A stretch of DNA of 64,000 nt from Treponema sp. (lineage in GTDB: Bacteria > Spirochaetota > Spirochaetia > Treponematales > Treponemataceae), in assembly GCA_022510845.1 (NCBI GenBank), contig JAFLSR010000010.1, positions 1 to 64,000 on the forward strand. The letters run 5' to 3'. A model generated the notes under the pieces. The model had not been told where the DNA came from. It made no database searches and saw only the letters and a program-made list of their open reading frames with translations. This document shows positions 9,775-19,904 of the stretch, piece by piece; the first letter of the stretch is position 1, and each line of letters opens with the position of its first letter. The translations under genes and the position numbers were made by a program.

Positions 9775-11745
9775 ATGAACGAAAAAGGAATCGCAGCCGC
9801 GGCTTTGTCCGTGCGCAGTCTTTCGATGGATGCCATTCAAAAGGCGAATTCAGGACACCCAGGCTTGCCGCTCGGAGCCGCCGAACTTGCCGCCGTCCTC
9901 TACGGCGAGATTATGAAACACAATCCCGCCAACTCAAAATGGGCGGACCGCGACCGCTTTGTGCTTTCTGCGGGACACGGCTCGATGTGGCTTTATTCGA
10001 TATTGCATTTGAGCGGCTACAAGGTTTCTTTGAACGACATAAAAAAATTCCGTCAAGTAGGCTCGAAGTGTCCCGGGCATCCCGAATACGGCCAGACGGA
10101 CGGTGTTGAATGCACGTCAGGTCCGCTCGGACAGGGCATCGCGGAAGCCGTGGGAATGGCGATTGCAGAAACGATGCTTGCCGCCCGATTCAACACAAAG
10201 AACCACAAAATCGTTGACCACTACACATACTCGCTTGTGGGCGAAGGCTGCTTGGAAGAAGGCATTTCCTCCGAAGCCTCAAGCCTTGCCGGGCATTTGC
10301 AATTAGGAAAACTGATTGTCTTCTACGACCAAAATCAAATCAGCATTGACGGCAGCACGGACATCACTTTCAGCGAAAACATCGCCAAGCGTTACGAAGC
10401 ATACGGCTGGCAAGTTTTGCGCGGAAGCATGTACGAACCTGCCAAAATCGTGGAACTCGTAAACGAGGCGAAAAAATGCGCCGACAAGCCCACTCTCATC
10501 ATGCTCAAGTCCGTGATTGGAAAAGGCGCGCCCAAACAGGGAACTGCCGATGTCCATGGTGCGCCGCTCGGTGCGGATGGAATTGTAGCCGCCCGCAAAA
10601 AACTTGGAATTCCCGAAGGCGCGGAATTCTACGTAGCCCCCGAGGCGCAGAAATATTTTGAATCCAAAAAATCAGCGTTCGCTGCCAAAGAAGAAAAGTG
10701 GAACGCCGAATTCGCCGCATGGTCAAAGGAAAATCCCGAGTTGCGAAAAATGTGGGACGCCTTTTTTGCAGGAAGGCCCACAGGAAAGTCCGTCGCGCCG
10801 AAATACAAAATCGGACAGAGCGATGCCACACGCAATTCAAGCGGAAAAATGATAAACGTCATGGCGGACAAATATTTGAATCTCGTGGGCGGCTCTGCCG
10901 ATTTGATGGGACCGAACAAAACGCAGGTCAAAAATGACGACGGCACTTACAGCGCACAAAACCGAAAAGGACGCACGATTGAATTCGGCATCCGCGAATT
11001 CGCAATGTCAGCGATTTGTGCCGGAATAAATTTGCACGGCGGTCTTCGTCCGTTCTGCGCGACGTTCCTCATTTTCAGCGACTACCTTCGCGCCAATCTT
11101 CGCGTCCAGTCTTTGATGGGCTTGAACACGATTTATGTTTTGACGCACGATTCGATTTACGTGGGCGAAGACGGCCCAACCCATCAGCCGATTGAAACCC
11201 TCGCTTCCCTCCGCGCGATTCCCGGAGTTCATGTCCTGCGCCCGGGCGATTCGGAAGAAACCTGCCTTGCTTGGGAAATGGCGATGGCTTCGAAAAAGAA
11301 TCCTGTGTGTCTCGCGCTCAGCCGCCAAAACCTTGCCGTGTATGAAAAGGCCGACAAAAATTGGAAAGCAAGCGCGAAAAAATTCGGCGCATATATCGTT
11401 CAAAATGGCGGGGCAAAACCAGACATCACGATTCTTGCCACTGGAAGCGAAGTGAACATGGCTCTTGCGGCAGCGAAACTCGTTCCGAACAAAAAAATCC
11501 GCGTCGTTTCCGTTGTGGACAAGACGATTTTTGATTCGCAAAAATGCGACGAAAAGAAAAAAATCTTGGGCGGTGCAGCCCGCGTTGTAGTAGCAGAAGC
11601 AGGCGTGAGCATGGGCTGGGAAGGATACGCCACTTCTTGCGGCGACCTTTTCACGATAAACCGCTTCGGTGAATCAGGTCCTGCGAACAAGGTCGCCGAG
11701 CACATGGGATTCACCGCGCAGAAATTGGCGGAAAGGTTGAAGTAG
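9775..11745 (+). CDS. tkt: Transketolase
   Basis: [54 protein letters not shown]. Confidence 0.96.
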   Translation: MNEKGIAAAALSVRSLSMDAIQKANSGHPGLPLGAAELAAVLYGEIMKHNPANSKWADRDRFVLSAGHGSMWLYSILHLSGYKVSLNDIKKFRQVGSKCPGHPEYGQTDGVECTSGPLGQGIAEAVGMAIAETMLAARFNTKNHKIVDHYTYSLVGEGCLEEGISSEASSLAGHLQLGKLIVFYDQNQISIDGSTDITFSENIAKRYEAYGWQVLRGSMYEPAKIVELVNEAKKCADKPTLIMLKSVIGKGAPKQGTADVHGAPLGADGIVAARKKLGIPEGAEFYVAPEAQKYFESKKSAFAAKEEKWNAEFAAWSKENPELRKMWDAFFAGRPTGKSVAPKYKIGQSDATRNSSGKMINVMADKYLNLVGGSADLMGPNKTQVKNDDGTYSAQNRKGRTIEFGIREFAMSAICAGINLHGGLRPFCATFLIFSDYLRANLRVQSLMGLNTIYVLTHDSIYVGEDGPTHQPIETLASLRAIPGVHVLRPGDSEETCLAWEMAMASKKNPVCLALSRQNLAVYEKADKNWKASAKKFGAYIVQNGGAKPDITILATGSEVNMALAAAKLVPNKKIRVVSVVDKTIFDSQKCDEKKKILGGAARVVVAEAGVSMGWEGYATSCGDLFTINRFGESGPANKVAEHMGFTAQKLAERLK

Positions 11746-11832
11746 CGCGAAGATTTGGAATCCGGGAAAATGTTGGTTCGTGGCGTTTGCATGAGTGGAA
11801 ATTATTGAACTCGCCGCTCGCGCGGCTTGTGC

Positions 11833-11955
11833 ATACGCCACTTCTTGCGGCGACCTTTTCACGATAAACCGTTTCGGTGAGTCAGGTCCTGCGAACAAGG
11901 TCGCCGAGCATTTGGGATTCACCGCGCAGAAATTGGCGGAAAGGTTGAAATAGCG
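11833..11955 (+). repeat. Direct duplication of the tkt 3' end (orphan fragment)
   Basis: Matches 11625..11747 with 5 mismatches in 123 bp, stop codon included. Confidence 0.95.
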
Positions 11956-11987
11956 AGAAGAATCGCAAATGATTTTCGCTTCGAATA

Positions 11988-12143
11988 GGAACGCGAATTT
12001 TTTGTGAGCATTCCTTGCAAAAAATTCGCTTGTTCCTTTTTAGATTTTGCAACGAAGTGAAAATCGCAGTAAATATGCGAGAATTTCTGCGAAGCGAAAT
12101 TCTCGAAGTTAAAGTTGCCACACCATTTCTGTGGCAACTTTAA
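11988..12143 (+). repeat. Multi-hairpin element (A-B-C-D) between tkt and creD
   Basis: A 11988-12036, B 12043-12065, C 12078-12105, D 12109-12143. Confidence 0.92.
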
Positions 12144-12188
12144 ACATTCACTATTATCCTCACTTCGTCACAAACAATCTTTTTTATT

Positions 12189-13562
12189 ATGGAGCACTTC
12201 ATGGAAGAAAAAAAAGACGGCACTTCAAAAATGGGCGGCGATTTCTTTTCGTCGTTCGGATTCAAGTGCATCGCAGTTTTCGTTTTGGTTTTGATTTTTC
12301 AGATTCCGATGGCTTTCATACGAAATCTCATCAACGACCGCATCTACTATCACAACGCCTCGGAAGAATCGATTCTCGTTCCGAAAGGCGGGCAGCCAGA
12401 ACTTCAGGGCGTGCTCATCGCAATTCCATACGAAAAAATCTCGATTGCGTACATGGCGAACGGAGAGCGGCAGCGCAAAGTCGATACGCACTACATTTTT
12501 GTCACGCCGGAAACTTTCATCGCGCAAACTGAAATAGAGCCAGAGATGCTCAGGCGCGGAATTTTCGAGCTGCCTGTTTTTAACTGCGACGTGCAAGCAA
12601 GCGGCGCGTTCCCGCAAATCGAAGAAAGTTTCGCGTTCGCAAAAGAAAGCCGCCAAGAAACAGAAGAAATTCTGAAATTCGATGACGCGCTTTTGCTAGT
12701 GGGAATCTCAAATAAAAAAATTCTGACGAGTCTCCCGGAAATAAAAGCGAACGGAGAAATTTTGCGGCAGTCGATTTTCGAGCCGAACATACAAAGTCCT
12801 TTCAGCGAAACGGTCTACTACAATTTGGGCGCGCGCGCAAAAAACGGATTCAAATTCGAAATGAATGCAAAAATACAGGGTGGAAAGACTTTCTCGCTCA
12901 CTCCCCATGCGGCCGAAAACAAATTCATCGTGCGCTCGAATTGGAAGACGCCAAAATTCAGCGGCGGCTGGCTTCCCACCGAGCGTGAAATCAGAGAGGA
13001 CGGATTCAGCGCAGAATGGAACATTCCCGGCCTTTCAACAAATTTCCCAAAACGCTGGTCTTCGGAATCGCACAACTTCGAAACCAAAAATATCGAAAGC
13101 GTGAGCACATCGTTTTTCCAAAGCGTGGACAATTACCAAAAGGCGATGCGAAGCGCGAAATATTCGATACTGTTCCTGCTCATCCCGTTCATCGCGCTTT
13201 TGGTGTTCGAAGTTTTTTCCAAAGTGAAAATCCACCCAATTCAATATGCCCTGATTGGATTTGCGAATGTAGTTTTCTACCTGCTTTTGCTTTCGATTTC
13301 CGAACACATTTCGTTCAACACGACATATTGGATTGCGTGCGCCGCAGTTTCATCGCTGATGCTTTTTTACGGCACTGCCATCTTCAACAAATTCGCTTAC
13401 GGCGTTTTTTTTGCGGCAGTGAATTTCATTTGCTATGTATTTCTGTTCGGAACGCTGCAGGCGGAAGACTACGCGCTTTTGCTTGGAAGCGTGGGGATTT
13501 TCGCAGTGATTGCCGCCCTTATGATTCTTACGCGCAAAATTGACTGGTACAAACTGAATTAG
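12189..13562 (+). CDS. creD: CreD-family inner membrane protein
   Basis: N-terminal TM then IRNLINDR; C-terminal TM cluster with SEHISFNTTYWIACAAVSSLMLFYG. Confidence 0.7.
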   Translation: MEHFMEEKKDGTSKMGGDFFSSFGFKCIAVFVLVLIFQIPMAFIRNLINDRIYYHNASEESILVPKGGQPELQGVLIAIPYEKISIAYMANGERQRKVDTHYIFVTPETFIAQTEIEPEMLRRGIFELPVFNCDVQASGAFPQIEESFAFAKESRQETEEILKFDDALLLVGISNKKILTSLPEIKANGEILRQSIFEPNIQSPFSETVYYNLGARAKNGFKFEMNAKIQGGKTFSLTPHAAENKFIVRSNWKTPKFSGGWLPTEREIREDGFSAEWNIPGLSTNFPKRWSSESHNFETKNIESVSTSFFQSVDNYQKAMRSAKYSILFLLIPFIALLVFEVFSKVKIHPIQYALIGFANVVFYLLLLSISEHISFNTTYWIACAAVSSLMLFYGTAIFNKFAYGVFFAAVNFICYVFLFGTLQAEDYALLLGSVGIFAVIAALMILTRKIDWYKLN

Positions 13563-14722
13563 TTTTCCAAGGTGTCTTTTTCGCCGTATTCCGCGAACGC
13601 CTTCGAAATTTTTGCGTGCTGAATCAGTTCGAGCGTTTTGTGGCGCTGCCTGTAAAGTCGGATTTCGCCCATCGCGCTCGCCCCTCCAAGCACCCTCAGC
13701 ACATCGCCATGTCCGTGCGTCATGCTGTATTCCTTGACAATCAGTTCGGAGACATCGCAAAAAACATCAATGTCGAGGATGTATTTTTTGCTGTTGAGGC
13801 TCACAGACCAATGGAGTTCTTCCCTTCCGGAATTTGAAGGCGTGCGGACGCAACTCCAAATCGAAGTGAACTTTTTGATTTTTTTTCCTCTGCCAAACGA
13901 ATATTCATCGTCCAAGAATTTCGCCGACGAAGCGCAATTTCCGTCAAACTCGCCTTCCACCGCGAAGCCCGAATTCGGCATCGGCCTTCCAGTAAAAACA
14001 CTCGTGAGGCGCGGACAACTTATGTGCACAAACGGAAAAGGAAAATCGCTCCCCCAAATTTTGTCCGTATAACCAAAACTGCTTTCGGGTGAAACTATGT
14101 ACTCAACGCCGTCAAATTTTACTGTTCCAGAAAACTCCGTGTAGATTCCGGTGGCGGACCAGGAAATGTTGTTCTTCGAAATAACTGGCTTCGTATCAAA
14201 GACGCGCTCGTATTTCAAATTCCAAGCCATTCGTCCGTCATCGCTTTTGGGCTGGGGATTTTTTACGAGGTCGGTTTTTGTAACTGTGAGCGAGCCTGAA
14301 AGTTCGCTGTATGAAAACAAGCATTCGCCCACCTGCACATCCGCGCCGTTTTTCTGCAAGATGAAGTCATCGCATGGAAAACACTTTGCCAAGGCACGCG
14401 GCCTTCGTCCCAAAATTCCTGCGCGCACGCAACAATAACTGGGAACAACTTGCTCATAATGTTCTTGTGGATCAAAATTACCAGAAAGGGCTGCCTGCAA
14501 ATCCGAATCGTCCATCTTTTCAACTTGCGATTCGTACACGACAGCATCTTGCGGGCTTACGGCTGGATTCAAAATCGAAAGTTCGATGAAAAAGTTCCGC
14601 TCGTCTCCGCTAGCAGGATTCACGGCATTGAAAACATAACGCCATCTGTCAAAACCGCATTTTCGCAGAGAGCCTTTTAATTTATATTCGTTTCTTCTTA
14701 ATGCCTTTTTTGAAACGGACAT
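13559..14722 (-). CDS. DUF2804-like (tocopherol-cyclase-like fold) protein
   Basis: GRRPRALAKCFPCDDFILQKNGADVQVGECLFSYSELSGSL; convergent 4-nt overlap with creD. Confidence 0.55.
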   Translation of the reverse strand: MSVSKKALRRNEYKLKGSLRKCGFDRWRYVFNAVNPASGDERNFFIELSILNPAVSPQDAVVYESQVEKMDDSDLQAALSGNFDPQEHYEQVVPSYCCVRAGILGRRPRALAKCFPCDDFILQKNGADVQVGECLFSYSELSGSLTVTKTDLVKNPQPKSDDGRMAWNLKYERVFDTKPVISKNNISWSATGIYTEFSGTVKFDGVEYIVSPESSFGYTDKIWGSDFPFPFVHISCPRLTSVFTGRPMPNSGFAVEGEFDGNCASSAKFLDDEYSFGRGKKIKKFTSIWSCVRTPSNSGREELHWSVSLNSKKYILDIDVFCDVSELIVKEYSMTHGHGDVLRVLGGASAMGEIRLYRQRHKTLELIQHAKISKAFAEYGEKDTLEN

Positions 14723-14801
14723 TGCCGCACCACCCTTTTTTCTATAAAAACATTATCGGAAAAAAAGGAAATTTTGTTTACAAAAAACACGCAGCCACAT
14801 C

Positions 14802-15017
14802 TCAACCCAAAAACTTGTCAAGCGCGTGGTCAATTTCATCCTGATTCGGAAAATTCTCGTCAAGGAATTCATAGGCAGTAGCAGCATCACGCTGAGCGTG
14901 TTCGTACCAAATTGAGTATAATTCTTGCGAAAAATCGTTGCCCAAAAAAGGCGCTCCTTGTATGTCGGAAAGAAGCATGCGTATGAACTCCACGCATTTT
15001 GCCATTTTTTTTTCCAT
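14802..15017 (-). CDS. Small uncharacterised protein, 71 aa
   Basis: MEKKMAKCVEFIRMLLSDIQGAPFLGNDF...; GGTGGG upstream. Confidence 0.5.
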   Translation of the reverse strand: MEKKMAKCVEFIRMLLSDIQGAPFLGNDFSQELYSIWYEHAQRDAATAYEFLDENFPNQDEIDHALDKFLG

Positions 15018-15247
15018 AATTTTCCCACCTTAATTTTCGGCAAAAAGAAAATTTTTCTGAAAGTTTCATCCGACTTTTCGAAAAAATTTCGCACTGCCCA
15101 AAAATAGTTTCACAACAAAATAAAAAACAACGATTTACAAAACAACCTGCGACAAAACTTCGCACACAAAACAAGCCACAGAATTTCAATCGCGCAAGCA
15201 ATTTTTGCAGCAAAAAATGCCGCAAAAAAGTTTTTACTTAGTTGTAA

Positions 15248-18200
15248 TTATAACTCAATTTTGTGAAAATTGCTAGAGCATTTTTCATTTTTTTGCAAAA
15301 TAACTACGCGCTTGGATTTTTGCCGCATCGAGCGCAAAAGCCTTTTTGCGGCAGAAGCGATGTCGCTAGATGAAATGCCCTTTAAAATCCGAATCTGCTG
15401 CATTTTTTCGGAACTGTCCAGCAAATAAAGTTGCCGCAAGAATGCCGCCGTTCCCCTCCCCGAAGGAGTCTTCGGATGAATTTCGCCGCTGTAAGTGCCA
15501 GTAACGGCTTTTTCAACGCTCTCAAAATCAAATTCAGTATGCGCGATTTCTTCAAGGCATTTTTCCAACACGGCAAGGCTTTTTTGCGGGTCCGGATCGC
15601 GATAAGTGCAAAGCGAAAAAGTTTCGTCGATGCTGTCGTTCGAAGCAAACGCGCCATACGCCCCGCCCTCCGTGCGAAGTTTTTGCCAAAGCGCGCCGCT
15701 TGTGAGAATGTGCGCCAGCACTTTTTCTGCCACCGCCTCGCGAGTGCCGTATTTCGAAGCGCGAAAATGAAGCGCGCAAAACCCAACCATGGAGTGTGTA
15801 AAAATCGCCTCGTCATTCGCGGAGTTCGTCTTTCCGATGTCCGTGAGTTCAAAGAAGCGCGAATCGGGCGCGTTGAATTTTTTTTCGGGAGATTTGAGAT
15901 TCAGTTCCAGCGCGAATTTTTTCACCTCGTCCAAAGCGAGCGGAAGAGTCGCATCATCCGCGCAAACATGAAGCAACGCGCCGGAAGAAAAGACTTTCTC
16001 CGCGATGAATTTCATTTTTTGAATCGTGCCTTCGATGTCGGCGCAAATTTTTCGAAGCGTGAAAATCTGGCAAAGCCCGGTCCAAATCTCTTCGATCGCG
16101 TTTTCCCTGCTTGAACGGCATTCGGCGCGCGATGATGCCACAATATGACCCGCAGGCAGAACAGAACTTTCAAGTTCATTCAGCATTTCTTGCGCCAAAG
16201 TTGCAACGCGCTTTTTGTCGCCGAAATTCGCGCCGAGAATGCAGTCGCGCATCAGTGCAAAACTTTCAGCCACCTTTGTATCGAGCATTTTTATCTTGCA
16301 AAAAAGCCATTGTCTTCCTGCGAACGCGGCGTTTTTTTCGAGCATTTTTTTCGCGCCCGCGCTTTTCGGACACGAACTGGAAAAGCAAGTTGTGCTGAAC
16401 GCTCCGCAAGTTTTTGCCACAAGGCGCGAGGCTTCGTCCCAGCGAATTTCGCCCCACCCCAATTCATTCAATGCGTATGCAAAAAACGGAATGTATGGAA
16501 AAACATCAGGCGCGAAAATGTCCACGGGAAATGCGGCAGTCGCATAGACAATTCCGTTCGTGTTTTCGCGGCTCACAAAAAGCGGCACATCGTTTTTTCC
16601 GACACGGATTTTAGCGCGGCGGATTTTCAACTTTTCATCGAACACTTTCAAATCCTTCGGACGAATGTGTGGAAGGCACGACAAATCTTCGCTGGAATTT
16701 TTTTGGAATTTTTCCAAGCAAGCCGCGTCCGAAAGAATTTTTTCTTTGCCCATTTTTTTTATCTCGCGCGAAAGAATTTCTTTTTCTTCTTTTTCGCGGT
16801 TTTTCAAAAAGTTTTTTTCGGGCGAAATCACCGTGAACACGCAATGAGGATTTTTCAGAAATTTTTCCTCAATCAATTTTTTCAAAAAATCAGGCTTCGC
16901 AAGAATCTTTTTTTTGAGGCGGTCGAAAGCATCGCGCACAAAAAGTCCTTCCCACACTTTGCCGCCGTAATTCCAAGTGCGCAAGGCGCGGCGCATCAGC
17001 ACGAGCGAAAAAGGTTCTTGGAATCGCTTTATTTCCCGGTTGTCAAAATCAATCGCGTTGAACGCCGCGTCGATGTCGTCCTGCGGAATTCCTTCGGCGC
17101 AAAGTTTTGCAAGCGAATCGAAAATCAGAGTCTTCACTTTATTTTGATTTTTTTCTTTTACGCCGCGAAGCCCTATTGTGAAATTTATCTGCCGAATCGA
17201 AGCGTCAGTTCCGCTGCACGGCGAAATGTCAGAGCCGAGCGAACTTTTCAAAAGCGCGCTGCTCAAAGGCGCACCGTCATGCGAGCACAAAAGCGAAGCG
17301 AGAAAAACCGCCTCCGCATAATCGTCCATGTCGCAGGATTCACCCAAAAGCCAGGAAACTACCGCCGTGGAATCTTTTTCGCCCGAAGTGAACGGAGCCG
17401 TCGCGCGATGTTCGCGCATTTTGGAAAAATGCTTCTGCTTTTCGCATTTTAAAATTTCTTCGAGGAATTCTTTTTTTGAAGCAGGCGAAAAAGTTTTTTG
17501 GGATTCGATTTCATCCAAAATATTTTCCTGCAAAAAATCCAACTGCTTTTGCGTGGAAATATTTCCGTACAAAAAGACGAGGCAATTGTGCGGCACATAG
17601 AATTTTTTATGGAACGCAACAAAATCCTCGTAGGAAAGTCGCGCGATTTCCAGCGGATCGCCGCCCGAAGATTTTGCGTAAACCGTGTCGGGAAAAAGCG
17701 CGCTGTCAATTTCCCTTCCAGCCACATCAAGGAACGAAGAATACGCGCCCTTCATTTCGTTGAAGACCACGCCTTGAATCGAAGGCGTTCCGCGTTCGTC
17801 GAATTCGATTCGATGTCCTTCCTGCAAAAAAACTTCGCGCTTCAAATTCGGAAAAAAAACCGCATCGGCATAAACCGACATCAAATTGAAATAATCGGCT
17901 TCCAAAATCGAACTTGCAGGATAGACAGTCTTGTCGGGAAAAGTGAGCGCGTTCATAAAAGTCTGCACGCTCTGGCTTTCCAAATTGATGAATGGGTCTT
18001 TGAGCGGATATTTTTTCGAGCCACAAAAAACCGAATGCTCCACAATGTGAGCCGCGCCGCTTGAATTGCCGTTTGGCGTGCGGAAGGCGAACGCAAAAAG
18101 ATTTTCATCGTCATCGTTCAAAAGGTGAAAAACTTCAATGCCTGTTTTTTTATGCCGAAAAAAAAGCGCGGTGGAATTGCAATCGGGGATTTTTCTTTCA

Positions 18201-18256
18201 TTGACAAGTTCGAATTTTTTATATGATTTTGGAAAAGTCGATTTTTCGTTTGGCAT
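15248..18256 (-). CDS. M16C insulinase-type metallopeptidase (presequence-protease-like)
   Basis: HIVEHSVFCGSKKYPLKDPF: inverted zinc motif HxxEH; 1002 aa. Confidence 0.9.
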   Translation of the reverse strand: MPNEKSTFPKSYKKFELVNERKIPDCNSTALFFRHKKTGIEVFHLLNDDDENLFAFAFRTPNGNSSGAAHIVEHSVFCGSKKYPLKDPFINLESQSVQTFMNALTFPDKTVYPASSILEADYFNLMSVYADAVFFPNLKREVFLQEGHRIEFDERGTPSIQGVVFNEMKGAYSSFLDVAGREIDSALFPDTVYAKSSGGDPLEIARLSYEDFVAFHKKFYVPHNCLVFLYGNISTQKQLDFLQENILDEIESQKTFSPASKKEFLEEILKCEKQKHFSKMREHRATAPFTSGEKDSTAVVSWLLGESCDMDDYAEAVFLASLLCSHDGAPLSSALLKSSLGSDISPCSGTDASIRQINFTIGLRGVKEKNQNKVKTLIFDSLAKLCAEGIPQDDIDAAFNAIDFDNREIKRFQEPFSLVLMRRALRTWNYGGKVWEGLFVRDAFDRLKKKILAKPDFLKKLIEEKFLKNPHCVFTVISPEKNFLKNREKEEKEILSREIKKMGKEKILSDAACLEKFQKNSSEDLSCLPHIRPKDLKVFDEKLKIRRAKIRVGKNDVPLFVSRENTNGIVYATAAFPVDIFAPDVFPYIPFFAYALNELGWGEIRWDEASRLVAKTCGAFSTTCFSSSCPKSAGAKKMLEKNAAFAGRQWLFCKIKMLDTKVAESFALMRDCILGANFGDKKRVATLAQEMLNELESSVLPAGHIVASSRAECRSSRENAIEEIWTGLCQIFTLRKICADIEGTIQKMKFIAEKVFSSGALLHVCADDATLPLALDEVKKFALELNLKSPEKKFNAPDSRFFELTDIGKTNSANDEAIFTHSMVGFCALHFRASKYGTREAVAEKVLAHILTSGALWQKLRTEGGAYGAFASNDSIDETFSLCTYRDPDPQKSLAVLEKCLEEIAHTEFDFESVEKAVTGTYSGEIHPKTPSGRGTAAFLRQLYLLDSSEKMQQIRILKGISSSDIASAAKRLLRSMRQKSKRVVILQKNEKCSSNFHKIEL

Positions 18257-18331
18257 AAAAAGAGTATATCAAATAAGGCGCAGTTTTGCAATGCCATTTT
18301 TTTGGAGGGAGCACCCCCTCTACTCGAAAGC

Positions 18332-18340
18332 GGGGGGGGG
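18332..18340. repeat. G9 homopolymer in the M16C peptidase upstream region
   Basis: GAAAGC-GGGGGGGG-CTTTC, intergenic. Confidence 0.95.
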
Positions 18341-18370
18341 CTTTCTGCACGAAATCAAAATCAAAATTAT

Positions 18371-19753
18371 TCAAACATATTCTTCATCGCGTCCGCGCAC
18401 GCGCAGAGTTCCGTTTTGCCATGCGGCACGAAGGCTTTCCAAAAATGTTTTTGTCGCGGCTTCTACATCGCGCCTCATCATCGGCTTTGACGCACTTTCC
18501 TCTTCCAAAATTCTGTCGCCGCGTCCTACAGAAACATTCGCAAAAATTTTTTTTCGGAACGGCTCGTCCTTATCCGCAATCAAAAACGCGATTTCCTTGT
18601 CTTCCATCGTGCGCAGTTTTTCCTGCAAAAATCGGTCATCGCAATTCACAACATCATCCGCAGTAAAAAGATTTTGCTGCAAATCCAATTTGAGCGCAGG
18701 GTCGAATCGTTCGAGATTGTCGAGGATTTCTTTTTCCGCCCCCAAATCCATCCGCCGCAGAATTTGGACGAGAGCACCCTTTCCATCGATGGCAAGCGAA
18801 TCATCGACAGGCTGGGCGGAAACTTTTTTTCGGATTGTATTGTCAATCGCGGAAATCACTTCGGGCGCGATTTTCTGCATTCGCGCAAGGCGCAAAACGA
18901 TTTCGCTTTTTTGCTCCGAATCCATCAAATTGATTATGCCGGCGGCCTTTTTCGGTTCAAGATGGCTGAGCACAATCGAAACAACTTGCGCGCTTTCGCC
19001 TTTCAAAACCGAAAGAATTTCTTCGGGCGTTTTTTCGTTGAGACAGGAAAAAGGATGCTCTGCCTCGATTTTCTTTTCAACGCGCTCAAACAATGCCTGC
19101 GCCTTGCCAGCACCAAACGCCTTTTCCAAAATATCGAGCGCGGCATTTTCTCCACCGACTTCAACTTTCTTTTGCGCAAGCGAATGGAACTCCGAAAGAA
19201 TCTCTTCGGCTTCTTCGTTTGAAACAGAGCGAATTGTAGCAAGTTGAGGAATTATTTTTTCGATGTCGTCTTGTGGAAGAAATTTCAAAATTTCTGCGGC
19301 TTCGTCGCTGCCAATGAGCAAAAGGAATTTTGCGACACGCCGATGAACGCTGTCCTTTCCTTCCGAAGCATCGCTCCCAACTTTCAGAAGGCCGCCGTTC
19401 TTTATCGCAGTAACGGCAGTATCAAGTTTTCCGTCCGTGCGCGCTTGCGAAGAAATTTTTTCAAAAGGTTTTTGCACCGCGTCTTCAAAAAAAGAATTCG
19501 CGCCGAGAATGCGTTTTTTTTCCGCACTGGATTTTTCCAAAGATTGTTTTTTTGCATCGCGCGAAGGATTTTGCTGCAAAGAATTTTCCTTGTTTTGCGA
19601 AGCAATCTTCGTAAGATCTTTGTACGCAAAATTTTTCAGCGGCGTAAAAAAAACTTCGCCTTGAGAATCTTGCCCCGCGTCGTCGGATTTTTTCGCATTC
19701 GCATAGGCCTTAAGACGGTAATCGTTTTCGTTCATAAAAACATTGTAAAACAA
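18371..19753 (-). CDS. fliG: FliG-family flagellar motor switch protein
   Basis: RRVAKFLLLIGSDEAAEILKFLPQDDIEKIIPQLATIRSVSNEEAEEILSEF and further FliG M/C-domain-like repeats; about 110-aa N-terminal extension. Confidence 0.8.
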   Translation of the reverse strand: MFYNVFMNENDYRLKAYANAKKSDDAGQDSQGEVFFTPLKNFAYKDLTKIASQNKENSLQQNPSRDAKKQSLEKSSAEKKRILGANSFFEDAVQKPFEKISSQARTDGKLDTAVTAIKNGGLLKVGSDASEGKDSVHRRVAKFLLLIGSDEAAEILKFLPQDDIEKIIPQLATIRSVSNEEAEEILSEFHSLAQKKVEVGGENAALDILEKAFGAGKAQALFERVEKKIEAEHPFSCLNEKTPEEILSVLKGESAQVVSIVLSHLEPKKAAGIINLMDSEQKSEIVLRLARMQKIAPEVISAIDNTIRKKVSAQPVDDSLAIDGKGALVQILRRMDLGAEKEILDNLERFDPALKLDLQQNLFTADDVVNCDDRFLQEKLRTMEDKEIAFLIADKDEPFRKKIFANVSVGRGDRILEEESASKPMMRRDVEAATKTFLESLRAAWQNGTLRVRGRDEEYV

Positions 19754-19843
19754 ATTCGAGTAATTTTCAACAAGAAAAGCACGCGCAACTTAAAGCCGAT
19801 TTAGATTTGCACGAATAAAATCAATGTGGTTTCAATTTCGCAA

Positions 19844-19882
19844 AAAAAATCCACGCCACATTCCGGCGTGGATTTTTTTCAT
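19844..19882 (-). terminator. Rho-independent terminator after oadB
   Basis: AAAAAAATCCACGCC-acattcc-GGCGTGGATTTTTTT. Confidence 0.85.
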
Positions 19883-19904
19883 TCTAAAAACAGGCGCGCT
19901 AATT

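Noticed and set aside
13559-13562. Overlapping stop codons of convergent genes (creD/DUF2804 and M23/ligA)
   Set aside because: Compact TTAG/CTAA overlaps are common; no special meaning
16145-17452. 435-aa plus-strand ORF
   Set aside because: Antisense to the M16C peptidase; Phe/Arg-rich composition typical of spurious reverse frames
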